Source: Phycisphaeraceae bacterium (GTDB lineage: Bacteria; Planctomycetota; Phycisphaerae; Phycisphaerales; UBA1924). Taken from it: a stretch of 64,000 bases of DNA. Positions 41,455 to 49,255 of the stretch are shown in pieces; within the stretch, counting starts at the first letter, position 1, and every line of letters starts with the position of its first letter. The notes below the pieces were generated by a model. It was not told the origin of the DNA, did not search any database, and saw nothing but the letters and a program-made list of their open reading frames with translations. Location: positions 1 through 64,000 of the forward strand of contig JAHBXL010000001.1 in NCBI GenBank assembly GCA_019636495.1, given 5' to 3'. The position numbers were made by a program, and so were the translations under genes.

Positions 41455-41570
41455 GGCCCTGCCTGCTCCCGTGCTCGTGTCTGCCGGCCTGCGACGCCGT
41501 GCCGCACGCGGGGAGCGTACCTTACTCGGCCGCTGTGCGATGGCCCCAGTGTCCCGATGTGATGCAGCCC

Positions 41571-42614
41571 ATGGACATCTCCGTACTCATTCCGACCTAC
41601 GGCCGCGCTGCGAAACTCGCGCGCTGCCTCGCCCGTCTGGCCCGTCAGGACCTCGACCACGCGAGGTTTGAAGTGCTCATCGGCGTCGATGGGCGCGACG
41701 AGGCCAACGAGCCCGATGATGAGGCCGCTCAGGCCGTGCACGCTCTGGCGTCGACCAGCGCTGGTGCGATGCGTGCGGTCGTGCACGAGTTCGATCACGC
41801 CGGGCCGGGTGCAACGCGGAACAAACTCGCGCGATTCGCCAAGGGCCGGTTACTGCTCCTGCTGAACGATGACGTACTCCCGGAACTGAACCTGCTCTCG
41901 TTGCACCTTCGCGCTCACAGCGGCCGCGCGGGTCGCGCCGCCATGGTGCTGGGCGATGCGCCGTGGGTCCGCCCCGGCGCAGGCGATGACACGCTCTTCG
42001 ATCGCCTTGTGCGTGAGACCTCGATGATCTTCTTCTACGACCGCATGCGCGTGGCCATGGATGCCGGGCAAGCCGGACCCGAGCACGACTGGGGCTACCG
42101 CCACGCGTGGACGCTGAACCTGAGCCTCCCCCGTGCCGAGTTCGAGCGCATCGGCGGGTTCGACGAGCGGCTCACGTTTGCCTGCTACGAAGACCTGGAG
42201 TTTGCACGCCGCGTGCACGATGGCGGCCGAGTGCCCGTGCTCTTTCGGCCCGAGTGCGTTGCCCATCACGATCATCGGATCACGCCCGATTCCTATCTTG
42301 CCCGCGAGCGTGTGATGGGGAAGGCCGCTTTGCAACTTGCCGCGGCGGTGCCGGACTGTGCGCAGGAGATCTTCGGTCGCGACATCGCGGGAGCGGAAGA
42401 ACTTGAGTACAGCCGGGCCTTTGTCGAGCGCGAGCGGCCGCTGGCGGATCGCCTGCGGGCATCGTTCGATGCGATTGCCTACACGCCCGCCGACGCGGTG
42501 GGCGGGCCGCACGCGGCGATGCTGCTCAACGCGCTCTACGAACAGCACCTGCCATTGAAGCGGTGGACCTGGCGAGCGGGGCTGGTGGAAGCGAGCGATG
42601 CGGAAAGCCGGTGA
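41571..42614 (+). CDS. Family 2 glycosyltransferase (347 aa)
   Basis: The GT-A nucleotide-sugar fold starts immediately with I-S-V-L-I-P-T-Y-G-R. L-L-L-N-D-D-V-L-P (about 99-107) carries the metal-binding acidic residues, and R-I-G-G-F-D-E-R-L-T-F-A-C-Y-E-D-L-E-F gives the acceptor-side G-G-F-D and E-D motifs. A helical C-terminal part follows. There are no membrane segments. The sugar and acceptor are unknown. ATG 41562 and GTG 41535 are in-frame alternatives. The last lies 11 nt after TACCTT and would fit a leaderless mRNA, adding M-R-W-P-Q-C-P-D-V-M-Q-P. Confidence 0.85.
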   Translation: MDISVLIPTYGRAAKLARCLARLARQDLDHARFEVLIGVDGRDEANEPDDEAAQAVHALASTSAGAMRAVVHEFDHAGPGATRNKLARFAKGRLLLLLNDDVLPELNLLSLHLRAHSGRAGRAAMVLGDAPWVRPGAGDDTLFDRLVRETSMIFFYDRMRVAMDAGQAGPEHDWGYRHAWTLNLSLPRAEFERIGGFDERLTFACYEDLEFARRVHDGGRVPVLFRPECVAHHDHRITPDSYLARERVMGKAALQLAAAVPDCAQEIFGRDIAGAEELEYSRAFVERERPLADRLRASFDAIAYTPADAVGGPHAAMLLNALYEQHLPLKRWTWRAGLVEASDAESR

Positions 42615-42671
42615 GCAGATGGCCGGTTGACACCTTGACCGCAAACTGAGAACCGGCAGAATGGCAATCGG

Positions 42672-43751
42672 TTATCTCTCCGCCCAGAACCTCGCCCAGT
42701 TCTTCCACGCAAAGCCCGCCGCTTCCTCCTCGCTCCACCCGCGTGCGGCCAGCGCATCTGCCAGTCTGTCAAAGTCCCGCGGCCGGTCGATTCCCTCCGG
42801 CAGCGCGAGCGCGGAAAACCCGCCGTCGGCATCGCTTCCCAGCCCCACGTGCGCGCGCGAGCCGGCGAGGTCGCACACGCGCTCGACGTGCGCGACGGCC
42901 TCCGCGATGGATGACCGGCCTTCCTTCCCGTCCGGCCGCAGAAACCTGCTGAAGAGGTTGAGGCCGATCACGCCGCCGCGCTGCACGATCGCGCGCACCT
43001 GATCGTCGGTCAGGTGCCGCTGGTTGGTCCCCGTTGGGTCCACGATCGCGCGGCAGTTGGAATGCGAGGCGATGATGCGACGGTCAGTGAGGTCGAGCAG
43101 TTCATGGAATGCCCTGTCGCTCAGGTGCGAGACATCGTGCACGAGGCCGAGACGGTCGATCTCCTTCACCAGCGCGCGGCCGAGATCGGTGATCCCCTCG
43201 GTGGTCGTGTTGCCGCCGGCGTAGCGCGACATGCGGGCCCACGTGAGACCCACCGCACATGCGCCGCGCTGCTTCCACCACGACAGTTCATCCGGCGTGC
43301 GGATCGGATCCGCGCCCTCAATCAGGATGCCGATGTGCAGCGTGTTGCTCAGTCGGGCCAGTCGTTTCTCCATTGGTACCGGAACGACCGACCCCACGCC
43401 CATCCCGCCGCGAATCTCTCCAATGCCCGGCTCGCTCCGCAGGCACGCGGGCAGGTCGATCGATACCAGGCCCATGTCGCGCCAGGTCAGGTAGACCTCG
43501 ACCTGCGCCCTTCCGACGGCGTGTGCCCGCTCGCCGTCCCCCGCCGGATACGCCACCGCATCGTCGCCATCGGGCTCGGTGAAAACCGTCGCGAGCGCGA
43601 AGCGCACGTTCCCCGCGGCCAGTTCCGGAAGCGTTACGCTCGCCGGTGCGAACGGCCCGATGCCCGCTGTGTCGGCCGGTAGCGGCGAGAGCATGTCGCG
43701 CCGGTTGAGCGCGAGGCACGCGAGGTCGAGATGGGCATCGAACCAGATCAA
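42672..43751 (-). CDS. Membrane-dipeptidase (renal dipeptidase, M19) family enzyme (359 aa)
   Basis: The frame starts at TTG 43751, whose TTGA overlaps the aminotransferase stop, and enters the fold at once: L-I-W-F-D-A-H-L-D-L-A (first metal His and Asp). Other family blocks are G-L-V-H-D-V-S-H-L-S-D, I-I-A-S-H-S-N-C-R-A-I (metal His) and H-V-G-L-G-S-D-A-D-G-G (catalytic Asp region). It should hydrolyse dipeptides, possibly D-amino-acid-containing ones, with a binuclear zinc centre. There is no signal peptide, so it is likely cytoplasmic. The longer upstream frame is a shadow of the aminotransferase gene. Confidence 0.88.
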   Translation of the reverse strand: MIWFDAHLDLACLALNRRDMLSPLPADTAGIGPFAPASVTLPELAAGNVRFALATVFTEPDGDDAVAYPAGDGERAHAVGRAQVEVYLTWRDMGLVSIDLPACLRSEPGIGEIRGGMGVGSVVPVPMEKRLARLSNTLHIGILIEGADPIRTPDELSWWKQRGACAVGLTWARMSRYAGGNTTTEGITDLGRALVKEIDRLGLVHDVSHLSDRAFHELLDLTDRRIIASHSNCRAIVDPTGTNQRHLTDDQVRAIVQRGGVIGLNLFSRFLRPDGKEGRSSIAEAVAHVERVCDLAGSRAHVGLGSDADGGFSALALPEGIDRPRDFDRLADALAARGWSEEEAAGFAWKNWARFWAER

Positions 43752-44998
43752 CGCAGCGCCCGCACAAACTCTCCCAACCGTGCCATGCCCTGCTCGATCT
43801 GCCCTTCCGAGCACGCGAAACTCAGGCGGATGTGGTTCTGTCCGCAACCGCCGAAGTCCTCGCCCGGCACGCACGCCATGCGCTGAACCGCCAGCAGCGA
43901 CTCGCAGAAATCTTGCGCGCTTCGGATGGCCCTCCCGTCCGGCCCTGTCCTGCCGAAGTGCGCCGAAACATCGGGGAAGAGATAGAACGCTCCGGTCGGC
44001 CGCGCGGCGGTCAATCCCGGGATCTTCTGCACCAGCGAGTAGATCAACTCTGCTCGGCCCGCGAACGCGCGGCGCATCGTCTCCACTTCGCTCGCGCACT
44101 CCCGCAGGGCGATACCGATCGCCGGATACACAAACGACGTGATGTTCGTCGTCATCTGCCCCTGCAGCGTGCCCATCGCCTTCATGAACTTGAGCCCGGC
44201 CGCGCCGCTCGTGATCGTGTACCCCACGCGCCACCCGGTCATGGCATAGGCCTTCGAGAGACCGTTGACGGTGATCACACGCTCGGCGATCTCCGGCATC
44301 GAGCCGATCGAGAAGTGCGGCACGCCGCCATAGACGATCTTTTCGTAGATCTCATCTGACACGACGGTGATGTCCGGCGCGGTAGTTCTCGCCGCCTCGG
44401 CGATGACCCCGCCCAGGGCCCGCAACTCCGGCTCGCTGTACATCGTCCCGCACGGGTTGCTCGGAGAGTTGAGCATCACCACCCGCGTTCGAGGCGAGAT
44501 CGCCGCCTTCAACTGCTCCGGGCTCATCTTGAAAGAACTCGCCGCGGTCGTTGGCACTTCCACGACCTTCGCGCCGGCCAACTCGGCCAGCGGCGCATAT
44601 GACACCCAACTGGGCGTCTGCAGGACCATCTCGGCCTGCGGCTCGCCGGGGCGTGCGACATCAAACAGGCACTGGTAGATGACATACAGCGCGTGCTTGC
44701 CGCCCGACGACACGCCGACGTGCTCCGGCGTCACCCCCGGGATGTGGTTCTCGCGTGTGGCCTTGTCGGCGATTGCCGCACGCGTGTCCGGGTCGCCCAG
44801 CGTCGGCATGTACTTGGTCTGCCCCGCCAGCAGCGCATCGATCGCCGCCCGCTTGATGCGCTCCGGCGTGTCGAAATCGGGCTCGCCCGCGGCGAAACTC
44901 AGCACGTCCACGCCCTGCCGCGCCAGGTCCTTGGCGCGATTCATCACCGCAACGGTCGACGAGGCCTTGAGTTCGCTGACCCTCCGTGAAAGCAGCAT
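43748..44998 (-). CDS. Class I/II pyridoxal-phosphate aminotransferase, aspartate/prephenate type (416 aa)
   Basis: This is a fold-type I PLP enzyme. L-S-F-A-A-G-E-P-D-F-D-T-P (about 33-45), L-N-S-P-S-N-P-C-G-T (about 187-196), the D-E-I-Y-E-K block and N-G-L-S-K-A-Y-A-M-T-G-W-R with the PLP lysine (about 254) are typical of bacterial aspartate or aspartate/prephenate aminotransferases. N-H-I-R-L-S-F-A near the C-terminus holds the carboxylate-binding Arg. ATG 44998 is preceded by TATCCT at 6 nt, which favours it over ATG 45106. It is divergent from the PhoX-like gene and coupled to the dipeptidase. Confidence 0.9.
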   Translation of the reverse strand: MLLSRRVSELKASSTVAVMNRAKDLARQGVDVLSFAAGEPDFDTPERIKRAAIDALLAGQTKYMPTLGDPDTRAAIADKATRENHIPGVTPEHVGVSSGGKHALYVIYQCLFDVARPGEPQAEMVLQTPSWVSYAPLAELAGAKVVEVPTTAASSFKMSPEQLKAAISPRTRVVMLNSPSNPCGTMYSEPELRALGGVIAEAARTTAPDITVVSDEIYEKIVYGGVPHFSIGSMPEIAERVITVNGLSKAYAMTGWRVGYTITSGAAGLKFMKAMGTLQGQMTTNITSFVYPAIGIALRECASEVETMRRAFAGRAELIYSLVQKIPGLTAARPTGAFYLFPDVSAHFGRTGPDGRAIRSAQDFCESLLAVQRMACVPGEDFGGCGQNHIRLSFACSEGQIEQGMARLGEFVRALR

Positions 44999-45004
44999 GG
45001 ACAC

Positions 45005-45010
45005 AGGATA
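45005..45010 (-). promoter_or_regulatory. -10 element TATCCT for the aminotransferase
   Basis: Minus-strand TATCCT ends 6 nt before ATG 44998. The shared intergenic region also holds an inverted TGCACA/TGTGCA pair around GGCGCGCC (45046-45070). Confidence 0.5.
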
Positions 45011-45091
45011 CCGGCCCCGCGCCGGCCGTGCGAGCCGCTCCCCTTTGCACACTCTTGGCGCGCCTGTGCAGCCGAGTGCTGCCGCGGACCG

Positions 45092-45097
45092 TACAGT
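45092..45097 (+). promoter_or_regulatory. -10 element TACAGT for the PhoX-like gene
   Basis: TACAGT ends 7 nt before ATG 45105 and supports the Tat-signal start. Confidence 0.45.
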
Positions 45098-45104
45098 GAC
45101 CATC

Positions 45105-46520
45105 ATGATCGATCGGCGTCACTTTCTCGGGCGCGCCGCTGCGTTTGGCGCGGGATTCGTCGGGCTCCGCGCGGGTCTTGCCCGGGCGGGGGGCCTGCCC
45201 AACACGGCCGCGGCTGAACCCTTCGGCGCGCTGATGCGCGATCCCGGGGGCCTGCTCGACCTGCCCGGCGGGTTCTCCTATCAGGTGCTCGCCCGCTATG
45301 GCGAGGAGATGGACGACGGCCTGATGGTGCCGGGCAAGCAGGACGCCATGGCCGCATTCCCGCGTGCCGATGGCACGACGGCCCTTGTCGTCAACCACGA
45401 GGTCGAGATCCCCGCGCACGGCCCGCTCGGCCCGTTCGGGCGGAAGGACGAGCGCATCGATCGCATTTCGCCGGACGCGTTCTATGACCGCGGTCGGCGC
45501 GCCCGCGGCGGGTGCTCCACGATCCTCTTCGACACCCGCGCGCAGAAGGTCCTGCGGCGCGAACTCTCTCTGGCCGGGACTGTCCGCAACTGCGCCGGCG
45601 GCGCAACGCCGTGGAACTCCTGGCTCACCTGCGAGGAGTGCTTCGACTCCAAGGGCGACGGATTCGATCAGGATCACGGTTACGTGTTCGAGGTCCGCCG
45701 GCCAGGGCACGGCCTCGAGATGAACCCCGAGCCGATCCGCGCGATGGGACGCTTCAATCACGAAGCCGTCGCCATCGATCCGGCCTCCGGCGCGGTCTAT
45801 CTCACCGAGGACCGCTCCGACGGCCTGTTGTACAGGTTTCTGCCGACGGACAAACGCGACCTGCACAAGGGCGGCCGCCTCCAGGCGCTCGCCATCCGCG
45901 GCAAGCCCGCGATCAGCACGCGGAACTGGGAGGACTCGAAGGAGCCCATGCCTATCGGGCGCGCGATGCCCGTCGATTGGATCGATCTCGACGGAGTGGA
46001 CGGTCGCGCTGACGACCTGCGATACCGCGGCTTCGCACGCGGCGCAGCCCGATTCGCACGCGGCGAGGGCATGTGGTTCGGCCTGGGCCCGCGCCCCGCC
46101 GCGGCGAATCGCCCGCGCGGCCGCGTCTACTTCGCCTGCACCAACGGCGGCGCGAAGCGGTTGGGCCAACTCTGGCGATACTTGCCCAGCCGGGGCGAGG
46201 GCACGGCCGACGAATCGAAGGACCCCGGCATGCTCGAACTGTTCATCGAGTCCGAGGGACCGCGCGCCATCGCCAACGCCGACAACCTCGCCGTCACACC
46301 GTGGGGCGGGCTGGTGGTCTGCGAGGATTCCGACAACGAAGAGCAGCGACTGTTCATGGTCTCGCCGACCGGAGATATCGCGCTCTTTGCTCGCAACGCG
46401 CTCAACCGCAGCGAGTTCGCCGGGTCGTGCTTCTCGCCCGATGGGTCCACCATGTTCGTCAATATCCAGAACCCCGGCATCACGCTCGCGGTGCGCGGGC
46501 CGTGGCCAACCGCGCTCTGA
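45105..46520 (+). CDS. PhoX-like phosphatase / DUF839 protein with Tat signal (471 aa)
   Basis: The N-terminus M-I-D-R-R-H-F-L-G-R-A-A-A-F is a twin-arginine signal, so the protein is exported folded. The body resembles the PhoX (DUF839) beta-propeller. Blocks include N-H-E-V, C-A-G-G-A-T-P-W-N-S-W-L-T-C-E-E-C, G-R-F-N-H-E-A-V-A-I-D, Y-F-A-C-T-N-G-G and D-N-L-A-V-T-P-W-G-G-L-V-V-C-E-D. PhoX enzymes use calcium and iron to hydrolyse phosphate esters. Homologues of unclear activity also exist, so activity is likely but not certain. No pho box was recognised. Confidence 0.85.
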   Translation: MIDRRHFLGRAAAFGAGFVGLRAGLARAGGLPNTAAAEPFGALMRDPGGLLDLPGGFSYQVLARYGEEMDDGLMVPGKQDAMAAFPRADGTTALVVNHEVEIPAHGPLGPFGRKDERIDRISPDAFYDRGRRARGGCSTILFDTRAQKVLRRELSLAGTVRNCAGGATPWNSWLTCEECFDSKGDGFDQDHGYVFEVRRPGHGLEMNPEPIRAMGRFNHEAVAIDPASGAVYLTEDRSDGLLYRFLPTDKRDLHKGGRLQALAIRGKPAISTRNWEDSKEPMPIGRAMPVDWIDLDGVDGRADDLRYRGFARGAARFARGEGMWFGLGPRPAAANRPRGRVYFACTNGGAKRLGQLWRYLPSRGEGTADESKDPGMLELFIESEGPRAIANADNLAVTPWGGLVVCEDSDNEEQRLFMVSPTGDIALFARNALNRSEFAGSCFSPDGSTMFVNIQNPGITLAVRGPWPTAL

Positions 46521-46630
46521 GCACGCGCCCGCTTCAACGCGGCGAATCTGTCGCCCTCGGATCGGATAGACTCCGCTCACGCCGCGGCATGGCCGGCGGG
46601 TGATCCGGTCTGTGCGGAAGTGGGCGCGCG

Positions 46631-47683
46631 ATGACGACTGGCGGGAAACATCAAGCCCATCCACGGTCGCGCCGGAACAGCCTGCTGCGCGCCGGGGGCG
46701 TGGCTGCACTGCTGCTGTTGCTGCTCGCGGCGGCGGGGGAGGTCGCCCTCCGCGTGGTATGGGGTCTCGGCGATCCGCCGTTGTACGTGCTCGACGAGCA
46801 GGTGGAGTACCTGTACAAGCCGTCCTCGTCCTTTACACGCATGGGCAACCACGTACGCATCAACCAGTGGTCGATGCGAGCCGACGAGTTTCCCGCGAGC
46901 AAGGCCGACCCGCGCGAGTTGCGCATCCTGCTGATGGGCGACAGCATCCTCGCCGGTGGCGCGCGCATCGACCAGTCCGACCTCGCGTCGGCAGTCATCG
47001 GTCCGGAACTGGCGCGCATCTCTCAGCGGCCGGTCGTTGTTGGAAACGCCAGCGCGGGGAGTTGGGGCCCGCCGAATCTCCTCGCCTATGCGGAGCGATT
47101 CGGGCTCTTCGAGGCCGATGTGGTGGTGCTGGTGCTGAACAGCAACGACTACGACGACGTGCCCGGGCTCGAACCCATCGGACCGCAATGGCCCACGCGC
47201 AAGCCCGTGCTCGCGCTGCAGGAAGTCGCCCAGAACTACGGCCCGCGGCTGCTTGTGCGCGCAGGTCTCGGCGGGCGCAGTGCGCCACCGCGCACGACGA
47301 CGCACGAGCAGGATGTCGCGCAGGCGCTGGGCGCGCTGCGCGACCTGATCGATCTCGCCAGGGCATCGGGCGCGAGCGTCGTGCTTGTGCAGTACCTCAA
47401 ACTCAGCGAACTCGCCGCGGCCAGGAGTGAGGGGGGTGGGGGCGCCGAGGCGGGTTTCTCGGCCATCCGGGCTGTCGCGGAGTCGGCCTCGGTGCGAACC
47501 ATCGACACGTCCGGCGCGTTCTCGGCCAACGGTGTGCCGCGGGCGAACTTCTTTCTGCCCGGCGACAACGTGCACCCCAGCGCGGCGGGCCAAAGGGCCA
47601 TGGGCGCATTGATCGTCGGCGCGGTGGTGCAGGAACTTGGTCTGGATCGGTCGGCGGCCGAGCAGCCGCCCGGCCGCGACTGA
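46631..47683 (+). CDS. Membrane-anchored SGNH/GDSL-type hydrolase (350 aa)
   Basis: A basic N-terminus and membrane anchor (about 19-38) are followed by an SGNH fold: the nucleophile S105 in L-L-M-G-D-S-I-L-A-G-G, the Asn block V-L-N-S-N-D-Y-D-D, and the catalytic Asp/His pair in G-D-N-V-H-P-S-A-A-G. The family deacetylates or deacylates polysaccharides or lipids, and the anchor places it in the periplasm. The substrate is not known. It lies 81 bp upstream of the RND adaptor start element on the same strand. TAGACT occurs about 60 nt upstream of ATG, so the mRNA is probably leadered. Confidence 0.8.
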   Translation: MTTGGKHQAHPRSRRNSLLRAGGVAALLLLLLAAAGEVALRVVWGLGDPPLYVLDEQVEYLYKPSSSFTRMGNHVRINQWSMRADEFPASKADPRELRILLMGDSILAGGARIDQSDLASAVIGPELARISQRPVVVGNASAGSWGPPNLLAYAERFGLFEADVVVLVLNSNDYDDVPGLEPIGPQWPTRKPVLALQEVAQNYGPRLLVRAGLGGRSAPPRTTTHEQDVAQALGALRDLIDLARASGASVVLVQYLKLSELAAARSEGGGGAEAGFSAIRAVAESASVRTIDTSGAFSANGVPRANFFLPGDNVHPSAAGQRAMGALIVGAVVQELGLDRSAAEQPPGRD

Positions 47684-47760
47684 AGCGCGGAAGGGAGCAG
47701 CGATTCGGAATCGTTGCGCCTGCACGACTTCCGGCACGCGGCGGCCGCGCTGGCCACGGC

Positions 47761-47766
47761 TACGAT
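47761..47766 (+). promoter_or_regulatory. -10 element TACGAT that favours ATG 47774 for the RND adaptor
   Basis: TACGAT overlaps the first candidate ATG (47765) and ends 7 nt before the second (47774). The spacing seen elsewhere therefore favours the second. Confidence 0.4.
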
Positions 47767-47773
47767 GCCCGAC

Positions 47774-49204
47774 ATGAGCGCTGTTGAACCCTCGCCAGCC
47801 ACCGCTCCCGTTGCCGATGGCTCAACGCGTGCTGCCGCCGCCAACGGCGCCGCCGCAGGAGCAAGGCCCGACCGCGCGTCCGCCAAGCCGAAGTTCCCGT
47901 TCTTCGTGCGCTTCGCCGCGGGCGTGCTCGTGCTGGGCGCGGGCCTGGTCATTGCCGTGGCATTGATCGCCACGCGCAAGACCGCGCACCAGACCCCGGT
48001 TGAGGAAGTCGTCCGTCGCGTCGACGCGATCCGCATGGAGCCGCGGCCGGCGGGCTCGGTCGCACGGATGTGGGAGGGCTTCGGCACTGCTCGGCCACGC
48101 GATCAGGCTGACCTCTCGGCTGAGGTCGGCGGTCGGGTGGTCTACCGCTCGCCGACGATCGACCCCGGTGTCCGCGTTCGAGCGGGCGACGTGCTCGTGC
48201 GGATCGATGAGTCCGATTACGCCGAGCGCCTCGCCGCAGCCCGGAGCGCGACCCAGGCCCTGCTCGCGCGTCTGGAGGGGCTCGACGTCGAGGAGACACG
48301 CCTGCGGGACCAGGTGGCCCGTGCGCAGGAGCAGATCGACTTCACCATCTGGGAGATCGAGCGCGTCGAGCAGGCCCGCGCAGGCGCTGCGGCAACCGAC
48401 CTGGAGTTGGTGCGCCTTCGCGCGGCCCAGTCCCGGCTCGAGGCCGACCGCCTGCGCCTGGCCCAGCAACTCGAACTTGTGCCGTCGCGCAGGCAGGCCT
48501 TCGAGGCGGAACTCGCCGCCAGCCGCAACGACGAGGCGATGGCTCGAAGGCAGGTCGAACGCGCCACGATCGCCAGCCCGATCGACGGTGTCCTGCAGCG
48601 CATCGACGCGCACGTCGGCGAGGTCGTGCAGCCCGGACGGGCGATCGCGCGGGTCGTCGGCCTCCGGCGGATCGAGATTCCGCTTCGGATCGCGGCGGGG
48701 GCGCAGGCCGAAATCGAAGTTGGCGAAATTGCGCGTGTGCGGCCCGGAGCCTCGGCACAGGCCGGACGGACGTGGAACGCGCGGGTCGCGCGAATCGCGC
48801 CGGAAGCCGACGCCGCGACACGGACCATCTTCGTGTTCCTCGAGGTCGATCAGGACGATGCCGCATCGGGCGCCTCGCTGCTGATGCCGGGCCAGTTCGT
48901 GACCGCGCACGTGCCCGGGCGTGCCGATGCCGCCCGGGGCCTGTTCGTCGTGCCGCGACGCGCTGTTGCCGAGGACCGGGTGTGGGTCACGGTCCTCGAC
49001 CAGTCGGGTGCGACGCGTGCTCAGCCTCGCCCGGTGACGGTACTCTACCACATCGAAGCCTCGATGCCTGACCTTGACCCCGATGAGACGCAGTGGGCCG
49101 TCATTGGTTCGGGCTTGAAGACGAACGACTACGTCATCGTGAGCAACCTCGACGACCTGTTTCCCGGCGCGCGCGTGCGCACCGGCGCTGCCGAAGGGCC
49201 ATGA
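47774..49204 (+). CDS. RND efflux periplasmic adaptor subunit (476 aa)
   Basis: This is a membrane-fusion protein of the HlyD/AcrA type. An Ala-rich N-terminal tail (1-40) precedes a membrane anchor (about 44-66). A lipoyl half-motif follows (V-G-G-R-V-V-Y-R-S-P and G-D-V-L-V-R-I-D-E-S-D-Y), then a coiled-coil hairpin (about 165-250), the second lipoyl half (A-T-I-A-S-P-I-D-G-V-L-Q-R), and beta-barrel and membrane-proximal domains. It bridges the pump to an outer-membrane channel that is not encoded here. The pump gene follows after 51 bp. ATG 47765 is the alternative start. Confidence 0.9.
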   Translation: MSAVEPSPATAPVADGSTRAAAANGAAAGARPDRASAKPKFPFFVRFAAGVLVLGAGLVIAVALIATRKTAHQTPVEEVVRRVDAIRMEPRPAGSVARMWEGFGTARPRDQADLSAEVGGRVVYRSPTIDPGVRVRAGDVLVRIDESDYAERLAAARSATQALLARLEGLDVEETRLRDQVARAQEQIDFTIWEIERVEQARAGAAATDLELVRLRAAQSRLEADRLRLAQQLELVPSRRQAFEAELAASRNDEAMARRQVERATIASPIDGVLQRIDAHVGEVVQPGRAIARVVGLRRIEIPLRIAAGAQAEIEVGEIARVRPGASAQAGRTWNARVARIAPEADAATRTIFVFLEVDQDDAASGASLLMPGQFVTAHVPGRADAARGLFVVPRRAVAEDRVWVTVLDQSGATRAQPRPVTVLYHIEASMPDLDPDETQWAVIGSGLKTNDYVIVSNLDDLFPGARVRTGAAEGP

Positions 49205-49255
49205 CCCGCGCCGCCGCGGGCGTGTCGCCGCGGCCGCGCGCCGGATGATCCCACC

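Noticed and set aside
42672..44234. 520-aa version of the M19 dipeptidase starting at 44234
   Set aside because: The extra N-terminal part is a shadow of the aminotransferase gene. The TTG 43751 start with a TTGA overlap gives a normal family length.
44661..46709. 682-codon antisense frame opposite the PhoX-like gene
   Set aside because: The plus strand encodes a Tat signal and PhoX blocks. The antisense product is compositionally biased.
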